From assembly GCF_000208865.1 (NCBI RefSeq), contig NC_018396.1, forward strand, positions 2,442,630 to 2,506,629: a DNA stretch of 64,000 nt. The letters run 5' to 3'. Origin of the DNA: Neospora caninum Liverpool (taxonomy: Eukaryota > Apicomplexa > Conoidasida > Eucoccidiorida > Sarcocystidae). Shown one piece after another: positions 42,701 to 53,384 of the stretch (the stretch's first letter is position 1; each line of letters begins with the position of its first letter). The notes beneath the pieces are model-generated. The model was not told the DNA's origin. It saw only the letters and a program-made list of their open reading frames with translations, and did no database searches. A program made the translations under genes and the position numbers.

Positions 42701-45700
42701 GAGACGCGAGCAAGTGGAGAGAGACGAAAACGAGGAAGGACGAGAGCAGCGCAGAGTCGACGACAACTGGTTCAGGCTGGCTTCCCGGCAGCGCTTCGAC
42801 AGGATCGAAGAAGCCGTCGATTCGCAGAAGCGCCAGCAAAAGCGGAACCCTGCATGCACATACACAACCAAAATCTGCTTACGCATGCAAAGGCTGTCCT
42901 AAGCGGCGAGAGCAAGGCCACGTCGCGGAGAGAAACGAACAAGGCGCGCGCGGCGCCAGAAGGAATCCCTAAGGGCAGAACCCCAACAGAAACACAACCC
43001 AAACTCGACTTCGAACGTTCTCTAGCTCGCTGGCACCGGAGCCCAGGGAAGGTGGAGTGTATGTAAGCACGGAGAGGCGTTCGCCGGAATCTCGACGCGG
43101 AGTCTCCCGTGGGTACCTCTCTGCTTGGGAGGCGCCTCTGAACAAAAGCTTGGCATTCCTCACTTGAGCATGTTTGCGCGGAGGTGCTGCCTCTGCCGTC
43201 TGGATGGATCGGGTTCCACCTTCTCGCCCCTCAGGCTCTCCCGCCTCGCGGCCGCCTGGTCTAGCCTCCGCTCCCTCGCTGGTTCGTCGGCGTCGCCCTT
43301 CCGCGCCCGGCCCCACAGGCTTCCCGTCCCGTTCGGCTCGTCCTGGCCGCTCTTTCCGCCTCTGCGAACCCGCGCGTCGATCGCCAGGCAGGCGTCCGCC
43401 ACCCGCGACGCGAGAAAGAGGCTAAGGCCCACAGCCGCCACGGCGAGAGACAGCAGGAACCGGACAGCTGCATGCTCGCGCATGCTGAAGCAGTCACTGA
43501 AGAGGAAGGCAGTAAGGAGAGACCCGACAACGAACGTTCCGTAAAAGTTGGTGACGCTTCGCCACCAGCAGAAGAGCGAACAATACACGGCCCGCCGGTA
43601 TCTCGCCTGCCGAAGCGCCGGCCAGGGAACCGGGGAAGGCGTCTCGAAACCGCCGTCGGAAGGCTCCGGCGCGTTCGCCGAAGGCAACATCTCCCTGGCT
43701 TCTTCGCACGTGGCTGCTTCTCGTCCGCCTCGCCTCTTTGTTGTCAGCGTCGCCTGCTGGCGCCCTGTCGGGTCCTCTCTCCTCGCTTCGTTCGTCAGCT
43801 GCTCCGAGTGCACTCGGGACACACTCGCGCCGGTCGTTGGTCCGGAAGCCGCTTGGGCGCCGCTGCCCGCGTGCTGCGCGGTCGGCTCTCGATTTTCGTG
43901 CAGACGGAGAAGCGACCGGAGAACGAGGACGGTTGCAAGGCCCAGCAAGACGCCCGCGAAGATCGAGGAGTCGTGGGTAGTCGAAAACTGCAGTTTGCTC
44001 GCGTCGAAGACAGCACGCGAAAACTCGGCGCACGCAACCGCGTAGTCCGAAGCCCCAGAGAAGATCTCAGCAACGAGGGAGTCCCCAGAAAAAGAAGAAG
44101 ACGAAGAAGGAGACGAAGGGGAAGGAGACGAAGCGGAAGGAGACGAAGCGGAAGGAGAAGCGGCCTGTGAGGATGAAAGACGATCTGGCTTGTCCGTCGC
44201 GTTTGCCCGTCGCTGGCCGGAGGGCCTGGGCTCCTCAGTGACTTGTTTGCCGTTTCCTGCGCGTCCTTCTCCTTCGTCTGCGTCGAAGCGGTCTGTCTGC
44301 ATGGTCAGGCGACGTTTGAACGCAAGGGGGAGACGCGCGAGAAGACTCTGGAGACGTTGGAGAAGCCCAGAAACGCGCTCCCACGACTGGCGCACGGTGT
44401 GGTGATCAACCACGGCTGTGCACTTGGCCATCCGCGCATAGGCATCGATCGACCGACGCTGGTGCCACGCCACAATGTGCTGGAGCTGCGCCACGTACAG
44501 CAGATCGCTGCAGCGGAACGCGAGCGAGGCGTCAAAAGACGAAGGAGAAGCGCCTGAGGAAGAAAGGACGGCGCAGGAGGGGACGAAGGACGAGAGAGAC
44601 GGGACAATGTCGGGGATTAGAGAGCCTACCGCAGAGAAGGGAATAGGGACACCCAGGAGAAGAGCCGCAGTGGATGTCCAGTCGACCTGGCGAATGCGTC
44701 GCGGGCGATACAGAGGAGACGCCGACGCGGAAGAGGAACCCGAGGCCGAGGCGAGAAAGGCGAGCCCGGAGTGGTGCCGAATATAAGGAGGAAGAGGCGT
44801 CGGGAAAAGAGGGAGAGGCGACGCGAGGTTGGCCACCTCGGAGGAGGTGAAGGAGAAGGGAAGCATCGAAAAGACAAAGAGAGCTGCGTCGACCTGAAGA
44901 GAAGGGAGACACGAGAAGGCCGCGACGACGTTGAACGGGACAGTGTTGAAGAAAGAAACGGTGCGCACCAACGCGCGCGGCTCGGCCCTTCAAAGAAGCC
45001 AAGACACCTTTGTGGAAAGACGCGAACCAGGAGTCCGTCCATTCAGTCGCGAAATGGTTCTCTTCAGACTTACTTCCTCACTCATGGATCCTCCGTGCGC
45101 GCCATCATCAGTCATTCCGTGGTCTCCCATAACCATCAAGAGGGTCCGCATAACGGATGTCGGGGCGGCTTCCGAGGACGCCCGACAACGCTCGGCGGAA
45201 GCGGGGGAAGCGCAGGCCGAGGCACGCGTCTGATTCGCGCTCCGTGAGGCCCTCTCTTTGCCAGCTTCCTCAAGAAGGTGGGCCGCGACATTGAGAACGG
45301 CACGATCCATCTGCCTCAACTTGGCGCCCATCAGAGGACTCCGAATGTCAGCCTTGTGCCCCACGTGATCGACGCCGAGGAAGTGTCCTGCGACAAACCC
45401 CCACGTCGACGGCGAAGAGAGGGGAGAACCAGCGGTGGCGGAACACGAAGAGGCAGAACCTTCAGCTTTCCCTTCGCACCTGTCTGCTTCGAAGTCACAC
45501 CTAGCAGGAAACAGAGGAAAGAGACTCCGGGAGAAGTTCGATGCAGACAGACACGCCCGTCACGCAACCCAGGCAGTGTCGGAACCGTTCGCGACCTCGA
45601 TCAGTTTTTGCCGCGGTGTGCTTCCTACAGAAAGAGCCAACCAATGGGGACGCGATGAACCGCACACAAGTCGGAGACAGAAGCCGCGAGAGACAAGTCC

Positions 45701-47785
45701 CACGGTGGAACGAGGCACACAAACAGACAAAGAGCGAAAGAGAGGAAGGAAGAGAGGGAGAGAGAGAGAGGAAGGGCGAGAGAGAACAAGGGAGAGAGAG
45801 AGGGAGAGACAAAACGGAGAGACCGGAAGGCACAGGTACCTTGGAGTGAAACTGCGAACAGAAAGCGGAAGGCTGGCACACGAGACGAAGCCCCGAGCAC
45901 ATCGGCATCGCCAGAGAAACAGTCGAAGAGCCTGGCGCACAAAAACGTGTATGGAAGGGATATGTTTCTACCCCCTGCGCCTATGCTGCAATTTTCTCTC
46001 CACACTTTACGGGGGGACAGAAAGAGGCGTTGCGCCTACGGTCCCCGGAGAGTCTTCCCTCTTTGCTTCACACTTGTTCTCTCTTTCGGAGACTCTCCTC
46101 TTCTCGTGCCCCTCGCTTCGTCTGCGCGCTTGTGGAGAATGGAAAGCCCTCCCACCGACGCCGCTGCTCCGTGCGCAGTTTTTGTTCACGCACGCTTCCC
46201 TCTGCTTCCCTCATTCCACCTTTTCTTCTCACAAGTGTGCGGCCGTCCACGTGTTTGTTGTCCCTTTCTTTCGTCTGTGGCTCCGCGCAGTCGCCAGCTC
46301 CAGAGCGCACTCTCGGCCCTTTCTCCTCTTCCTCCCCGGCTTCACTGGTTCCCTTTCTTTCTTTTTCGCGTCATTCTCTTCGCTTACTCGGCTTCTCTCG
46401 CAGTGGGGAGGAACTGCCCCAGAGACCGCAGCACGCCGTCGTCGACTGTGTGGATGTCGTGGATGTCGAAGGACGGCGAGCAGTGCGTCGCGGTGAGTAA
46501 ATGCCCAAACAGGCTTTCCCACGTGTCGTCCCCTGGCAGGAAGCAGCAAAAGAGAAAACGAAAAACAACTGCAAACGTGTGAACGCCGAGAGTCCCCCGC
46601 ACAGCGCGAGGTACTCGAGTTCGCACACCCGTCACCACCATTTTCCGAGACGCGAAGAGAGAGGCAAACGCCGAGAAAGGCAGAAAGAAAAAGCTGCAGG
46701 GAGAGACACACAGAGAGAGAGGAGAAGCGTGGGGGCGCACCAAAGGAGAGAAACGCCTTCCTTCCAGGACAGCTAGAGGAACGGCGTCTGCATTGAGAGG
46801 AACGTTTTTGAGTGTGGGGGAAGAGACCTCCAAAGAAGGCGAGACACAGAGGGCAACACACGCCCGTTTTCTTCGCCCGCGATGTGACGATGTGACAGCC
46901 CCCGTTTTTGGGCACCCTCGCCGATTTTTCTGCCGCGGGTTTTGCTACTCTGTCCCTCGGCCTTCTCCCTTTACGTGTCTCCCTCGTTCTTCGATCGCTC
47001 TTCTTCGATCGTTCTTGTTCGATCGCTCTTCTTCGACAGCTCTCTCGTGGGCCGCTCACCGAGCGCAACCGACGCCCTGCCACTGTTGCGCAGTTGGAGC
47101 AACAAACTGTCTTCCGTCATTCGGGACGACGCAAAGGATTCGCGGACCTGCGCAAACCCCAGAGGCAGTCGTCGGAACGCAAGTGCACACAGAGGCGAAA
47201 ACGACGAGAAACGCGAGCAGGAAAACACAGAGGGCGGAGAAGAAACAAGCACCGACACCTGGGGGCCGGGAACGTGGCATTTCGCCGTCAAACGCCCAAC
47301 AGAAGTAACGAGCAGTAAATGCCCGTACAGTGTGCTGGGGACACAATGACTGATATGCATGGGATAGGGCCATCGCACGCCTCCGCTTCTCAAAGTATTT
47401 TCACGGAGAAAGCATGGCAGAAACTGCGTTCAGCTGCCGAAGCAGCGGAGACACAGGGAAACCGCAGACGGCGCCAGACTGACAAGAAATCTCGACGCCT
47501 CCAAAGCGGCGAGCCTCGGGAAGAGTTCTGTGCATCTTTCGACTGACGTCACCACCCCTCCGGGCGTATAGCTGCAACCATATGGATGTCTTTACAAACC
47601 GGATATCAACAGAGGAAAGCAGAGAGCGAACCGTCTTGCACCGGCATCTCTCTCTCTCGTCCCCCACTCCACACAGGCATGTGTGCGAAACACGCACGTA
47701 CACAATACGTTCAAATATACATATATACATATATATATGTATATATATATAGATATATATATATATATATGTATATATGTATATA

Positions 47786-47818
<33 letters not shown>

Positions 47819-49000
47819 ATATATACATATATATGTATATATATGTATATATGTATATATGTATATATATGTATATATGTATATATGTATATATGTATAT
47901 ATATGTATATATATGTATATATGTATATATGTATATATGTATATATATGTATATATGTATATATATGTATATATGTATATATATGTATATATATGCCGTG
48001 TGCCTTGGTCGAAGCAGATTTCGCGTTGGGTTAAGTGAGCCTCTTTTCGAGCATTTGGCACAGAGAGAGCGGAGGTGGACCCCCTGTTCTTGTGCTGTAC
48101 CTCGAAGAACGTGGGCAAGGTTCCGGACCCCAGAGCTTTCAGCCTTTGCGTGGTGGCCGTTGGGGCGTCGGCCTCGAAGACGAAGAGCCGAGAGGAGAAG
48201 GGAGACTCGGCGACAAGATGGCGGTCGTGGGCGAGAAGGAAGTGAAGAGAGGGCATGTGGTTGTGGTGGGGGGGGGCATCCTCGCCTGTCTCGCTGTCTC
48301 CGGTTCCTTCATCCTCTCCGTTTTTCTTCGCGTCTCCGAAAAACTGCGAAAAGAAGCGCAAGTCCCTCGGCTGCGTCCAAGCCGGCTTCTTCGGCGAACA
48401 CGCGACGTCAGTGGAAGAACCAGGAGAGGCGGGCGGAGCCGAGGCTACAGAAGGCGCCGTTGAGGCCGCCGTTGAGGCCGCCGCGGCGCCCGCAGGCGCT
48501 CCCCCGTGGGGGGGAGTGAGGGAGAAGCGCGGAGACAGTAAATTCGGAGGCAACGCTGCGGGCCGTTTCCCCGGTTCCCACCAGGCGAAGTCGAAGCGCA
48601 GGGCGTCCACGAGGAGAAGGAGCAGCTGTTCGTACGGATAGACAGACACCCAAGAGTGCGCAGACGTCGCAGAAGATGCCGCGCGAGGCGGGGCGTTCGA
48701 ACACGCAGGCGAGGGAGACAAAGGACACGACGGAGAGGCGTCGGCTGTCTCCTCGTCTCGGCGCGGCGGGCGCGCGTCTCTGTCTCCGGCGCGGAGCGCA
48801 TCATCGTAGGGGTGGAGGTGGAGGAAGAGAGGGGGAAAAGGCAGCTCGGAAGAAGAAAACACTCCGAGCTCGATTCTGGAGAGAAAGAAGCCTTTCAAGA
48901 AGAAGAAGGTGGCGGCGACGAGGAGAAGGCCGATCCCAAAGAGCAGACCCAGCGGCTCCCACGTCAGAGGCCCGCAACAATCGCGACGCGCTTTCGCCAT
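39746..49000 (-). CDS. PIGO: GPI ethanolamine-phosphate transferase 3 (PIG-O family)
   Basis: ER multi-pass enzyme that adds ethanolamine phosphate to the third mannose of the GPI precursor. Minus-strand exons 49000-48101, 47147-47060, 46532-46388, 45500-45074, 44893-43164, one starting at 42849, then 40680-40625 and 39874-39746. After an N-terminal helix (about 10-35) come the alkaline-phosphatase-fold motifs: VDALRFDF (about 133) with the first metal Asp, the nucleophile segment [15 protein letters not shown] (about 282-296), GDDTW (about 330), [10 protein letters not shown] (about 416) and MGDHGM (about 505). Many C-terminal helices follow, including AVTGHRMTF. The last exons give LRRHLM then [15 protein letters not shown], matching the human end. 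The 42849 exon stays open to a stop at 41139, so its true donor, and any small exon between about 41.4 and 40.7 kb, is unresolved. The protein exceeds 1600 residues against about 1090 in human, through Ser/Pro-rich insertions. Confidence 0.9.
40929..40965. repeat. TATG then TA microsatellite
   Basis: A few TATG units pass into a TA run. It lies inside the unresolved 3' intron region of the PIG-O gene. Confidence 0.85.
47714..47996. repeat. Long imperfect TATATG/TA microsatellite
   Basis: About 280 bases built almost only from TA and TATG/TATATG units. It lies inside the first intron of PIG-O (47148-48100). It leaves all frames open on both strands and creates long spurious Tyr/Ile/Met reading frames. 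Confidence 0.95.
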
Positions 49001-51162
49001 GGCTGTGTCCGAAGAAAACGAACAAGTCGCGGGAGACAAGGCAAAGGAGACACGGGGGTATGGGGAACGAAGGACATGGGAAGACGGAGAGACGCAGGAG
49101 AGAGGGGGAGAGTCCACGCGCCACACGCGAAAGGCAAGCGGCACGGTACCGAGATGAGGACAGGAAGGGACTCGCCTGCGAAAACTTCCAGGAAAGGAAA
49201 CGCGACCGCAGAAAAGAAACTCTGCGGCCAATTACGGGAAAGAGAGAACGGTGTCAAGGAAGCGGGGCGAAGGGACTCGGAAACACACGGAGCCTCGACG
49301 CGTCACCAGCATCTCTTTGGAAGTGCCTGTTTCAACTCACGTGGCCAAAGAGCTTCACGTTTCAACGTCCAGACCCTCGCGGGAACCTCGGAGCCTTTAC
49401 AAGAGACTCCCCGCTCGTGTTCGGCTTTCCACGAAATAGCCATCCCGGCCGGCGTCGCCAACACCAGTGGCAAAGATATATATATATATATATGCGTACC
49501 AGTGTATTTGTACGCTTGAGGTGATACCGGTTCACCTATATATGTATGTGTGAATAAATGGAGACGTGTGCGGGCCCCTGCCTCGTTGCTTCGGAGACCA
49601 AGAGTGTGGGCGTCGTCCGTTGGTCTGCGGCTTACAACGAAAGTCCGTACAAGCGAATGCAGATGCAGATCCACACGCATGCAGGTGCGTGCGTCTACAA
49701 ATCGTAGATGCAGTTGGAGAGGCTTCGTCGTCGGGTAGTCTTCCAAAGACGGGAGGGTGTTTGTTGCCAGGGCCAAAGTCGGAAGGCGCCTTCTGCGGAG
49801 AGTGTCTTTGCAGTGCGGGGGCGAGAGTCGACAAAGACGGAGACTGTGGAGGGTATCCGAGCGTTTCGAAGGCGGTGGAGGCGCAGCGGCTCCATCCAGC
49901 TTTCGAGGCGTTTTTTTGACGAGGCACGTCTCGCGTGAAGGTCGGACTCCTCTCGCCTCGCACACAGAGAGATGCGGTCGGAAAGACACACAATGGCCAG
50001 CTCTCACCGAGCCAGGAAAAAAGAGGAAAAAACGGCGCGAACCCAGCCTTCCGCCGGGTGAAAACAGTCAACGCAGTTGCCTCTCTCTTTCCTGGCAGAC
50101 GACATCGGTCGATTCCAGCGGACGGCCCTCCCGCGCGAGCGGCGCGCGCACACGTGAACATGAAAGGGGGGTACGGGGGGAGTCTGCCTCTTCTCGGTCT
50201 CTCAGAAAGGGACTCTGTCGGCTCTCGCCCGGTCCTCTCGGATGCGGGCACGGAGGAGTGTGAAAGGAAAAGTGCGGGATTCTTCAGACGGGCGCTCGCA
50301 GAGAGGGCTTCGGAACTCCCGTGCACAGGGGCGCCGGAAACTGCATGCGAGTTAGCCAGCAGAGACCACGGACTGCTTCTTCGGAGACACAAGAAACACC
50401 CGCAAACTCGCTGCCTCCGCCGTGCTCCCTGTGGACCAAAAAAAGGTCTGAGTTCAGCCGTTCCTCGAAACTGCCGACGCGCGAGCTAGTGATGCCTGCC
50501 TCGTCTTTCTGCCTCTCTGTGCGTCTCTCTGCCTTGCTTTTCCTGGCTAGGACAAAACGCGCGGCTCAAAGGCCCCGTGTGTGTCCTCTCAACTGCTGTT
50601 GCCGTCTCGCGCTGCCGTCCTCCCCCTTCTCGCATTTTCTTTCCCGAAAGCGAAGGCGCCAGCGAAGGAGTCGAAGGAGCCGCTCTCGTTCCTGCGGTAT
50701 CTCTCTGGCTTCTTTTCTGGAGAAAAAGAAACGCTGCGCTGGGAGAAAGCCGTGCCTTTCTCGCGCCTGCGGCGCTCTCCAGAGGGGAAAAAGTCCAGGC
50801 GAAAGAGAAGACAACAAGATCCTTTCTACACACTTTGGTGTCCAATGAAAGGGCGGTCGTGTCGCCTTTTGTCTCGTGACTTGTCGGCCATTTCCCCGGG
50901 AAACCCACGCCCTCTCGCCTGCCGCCGGGACGTCTCTGTCAGAGATCCACGCGCGCAGCCGCCTTCACCTGTTCCTGGCGATTCCCACGAAGGCCACCGG
51001 TCCTTCTTCTCCCTCCTAAAACCGTCGTGTTTCCTGGCTTACTCCGTTTGTTCTCCTCTTTTTCCCTGTTCTCGTTCTCCTCACTCGCGTTCTCCTCGTC
51101 CGCGTTGTTCTCGTGCGCAGCGCCCTTCTTTTGCCTCTCTCCCGCCTTCCTCTGCCTCCTTC
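49001..51162. promoter_or_regulatory. Shared upstream region of PIG-O and CutA (head-to-head)
   Basis: PIG-O starts leftward at 49000 and CutA rightward at 51163, so both promoters must lie here. A short TA run is at 49476-49493. Core TGCATGC-type elements are at 49677-49682 (GCATGC) and 50342-50348 (TGCATGC). The right part (50480-51160) is pyrimidine-rich on the plus strand, as expected for the CutA leader. Open frames on both strands in 49.5-50.4 kb show no recognisable protein. Confidence 0.5.
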
Positions 51163-53384
51163 ATGGTCCCCCGACTGGTTTTCCGCGGTCTCAGACCTGT
51201 TGGCCTGCTTCCAGACGCCCTTTTCTCCTTTTCTCTCCTCGCCCTGTGCTCCGTTCTGTGTCGCCTCGCGGCCTCTCGCGCCGCGTCTGCGGTGTCTCTC
51301 CCCTCTGCGTCGCTCCCCTCGCTGTCTACCACTTTGTGCTCTTCTGCGTCGCCCGTGCTCCCCGACCTCGGCTTCGCGTCAACGCTCGGACAGCCTGCGC
51401 GCACTGAGACGACGCGTGTTCGCGCGGAGGTTCCCGCAGGCCCCGAATCTTCTTCCAGAGCCCCCAGTGCATCGAGAGACTCCGCGAGCTTCTCGCGAAA
51501 AACCGCTCCTGGCTCTGACAGCGAAATTCAGACCATGGAGGGAGAAGCCGCCGCGCAAAACAACGAGGTGAAGAACGCCGTCCAGGTTGCCTACGTCACC
51601 TGTAAAGACAAATCCCAAGCAGAAGAGGTGAGACGGCAACTGAGCTCGGAAGCACTGAAAAAAAAAGGGTAGTTGACGGGGCGGAGAAGCGGACTGCCGC
51701 GGAGTTGTCTTTCCGTGACGCGGGAAAACGGTCAGCTGAAAGCATCTTTGGTGTGGATTCGCCTCGCGCCTTCGCTTCGTCCTCGGCTTTTCGCGTCCGG
51801 GTTTGCCCCTATAAGGGACGGATTTAGGTAGGTCGGTGGCCGGCGCTTCAGCTGCTCTGTACGGCTTGCCGATCTGCTGGAGAAAGGCAAATCCATGTGG
51901 GTTTTTCTTCTCAGGTTGCCTCGAATCTGGTGGCGAGTCGCCTCGCTGCCTGCGTCAACATCGTCCCGGGCATCACCAGCATCTACGAGTGGGAAGGAAA
52001 GGTCGAGGTGAGACTCCCCGCTATGCCTTTTCCCGCCCTTCTACGATCGCTTTCTTCACTGGCGCTGTTCGGCGGAGCCGCCTCAAACGCTGCGACTCTC
52101 GCACTGCGGCACTGTCTTCTTCGCGCGTGAAGATCGCGTCTTTCCTGCTCCCGGGGGGCGGGGCGTGCCTGTGTGTTCTGTGTGCAGTTTGTCTTGTGCG
52201 CTCAAACCTATGTGAGAAGTGGCTGTTCGCCTTCTCGCGTATGTTTCTGCTTTGTGTCGCGCTTTCCTTTTTTCGTGCGGCATTTGGACGGGTTCGTAAG
52301 GCCACCGGATCGCTTTGTCGGCGCTTTGTGTGCGCCCAGAAAGACGAAGAAGTTCTGCTCATCATCAAAACCCGCAAAGAACTGGCGTCCGAGCTCGTGG
52401 CAGCTGTCCGAAAATTGCATTCCTACGACGTTCCCGAGGTGAGGAGCATGCAAGCTTCCTACTCAGATTTTTCTGCCCGTTCGAACGCGTGGAAAAACAG
52501 AGAAAGGTGCATTTGAGATTGCCGGCGAGGACTGACTCGCATTCTGCGGATGCTGTGTTGGATACACAAATGCAAACGATTGCCGTTTCGGCAGAGTCGC
52601 GCGGGTCTCCATAGCTTCACGCGAAGGCCGATGGGCCGCCAGAAGGCATCCAACAGAGTTCGGGGAATGCAGGCACGCGGTGAAGGGGGTTTGGTCGCGA
52701 CTTTAGGTTTACTTACAGGCGATCTTCGAGAGACAGCTTCGAATGTCTGCGTGCATACGCAGATTTCTCCGAGAACCGCGAGCCTCAGCAAAAACGGGGC
52801 ACGAACGGCGGCGCTTCGTTGCCGGGATCCCTGCAGACGCATATACTTCTGTTCTCGTTTTTTGTAATACAGTTCTGTGTACAGGTACATTCTCTTATGC
52901 ATATACAGCAGATGCACCCGGATGTATGTGGACACAAATAGATGTATATTGATGTTGTATATCTAAATCTACCTATATATATATATATATATATATATGC
53001 TAGATGTAGGCGCAGAGGTGAATCTGCTCATCCACCTACATACATCAAGAAAAATATCTTTATTTTGACAAGCTTGAGAGACGTCACACATGCTGTGCAT
53101 CCGTGGGGGCCGTCTGTTGCACGGCGGCTGACTTTCTCTTCTAAGTTGTGCTTTACATCGCGGAATTCCATGTCGGCGTCTGTTGTTTTTTTTTGGGTCC
53201 TCGGTTTCTTTGCTTGCAGGTGATCTTCCTAGACGTCGTCGGCGGCAATGAGGTAGGCAAGACACGGCGGGTCTCGAGAAAAAAAACGTTTGTGAGGTCA
53301 TGTCTTTCTCGCTTACGGCAGCCAGAGGCCAACATCCTTGTGGAAAGGTTCCAGAAAGTGAAGGAAGCGTTGGAGAAAGGGTAG
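51163..53384 (+). CDS. CUTA: CutA family protein with N-terminal targeting-like extension
   Basis: Small trimeric CutA1-type protein; family members are tied to divalent-metal tolerance in bacteria, though the eukaryotic role is unclear. Exons 51163-51627, 51915-52007, 52340-52438, 53220-53252 and 53322-53384 are all phase 0 and give 250 residues. Residues 140-250 form the CutA domain: AYVTCKDKSQAEE, ASRLAACVNIVPGITSIYEWEGK, EVLLIIKTRKEL, then a YDVPE end. Residues 1-45 contain a hydrophobic stretch (LFSFSLLALCSVLC) followed by a Ser/Ala/Arg-rich region, resembling a signal plus transit peptide. A second in-frame ATG at 51535 with a good context (ACCATGG) would give a 126-residue protein of normal CutA length. 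The frame is open upstream to 50581, including an ATG at 50845, so the 5' end is a choice based on the hydrophobic N-terminus. Confidence 0.9.
51535..51537 (+). promoter_or_regulatory. Possible internal start codon of CutA
   Basis: An in-frame ATG preceded by ACC and followed by G lies just before the conserved CutA core. Initiation here would give 126 residues without the hydrophobic leader, close to the length of family members that lack targeting signals. Whether it is used is inference. Confidence 0.4.
52974..52998. repeat. TA microsatellite
   Basis: A run of about 12 TA units in the third intron of the CutA gene (52439-53219). Confidence 0.9.

Noticed and set aside
43472..44170. 232-codon plus-strand Arg-rich frame
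   Set aside because: It is antisense to the Ser/Pro-rich insertion of PIG-O exon 5.
45435..46496. 353-codon plus-strand frame
   Set aside because: It covers the minus-strand PIG-O exons carrying the GVDHVGH metal site and GDDTW motif, so it is antisense shadow; its first codons mirror the Ser/Ala-rich linker.
46619..46699. Candidate extra PIG-O exon reading RKMVVTG before GDDTW
   Set aside because: It fits in phase, but the exon at 47147-47060 ([14 protein letters not shown]) joins directly to GDDTW in phase and matches the family better; the rejected piece is mostly polypyrimidine intron.
47683..48519. Tyr/Ile/Met-rich plus-strand frame
   Set aside because: It is the TA/TG microsatellite read as codons, running into antisense of PIG-O exon 1.
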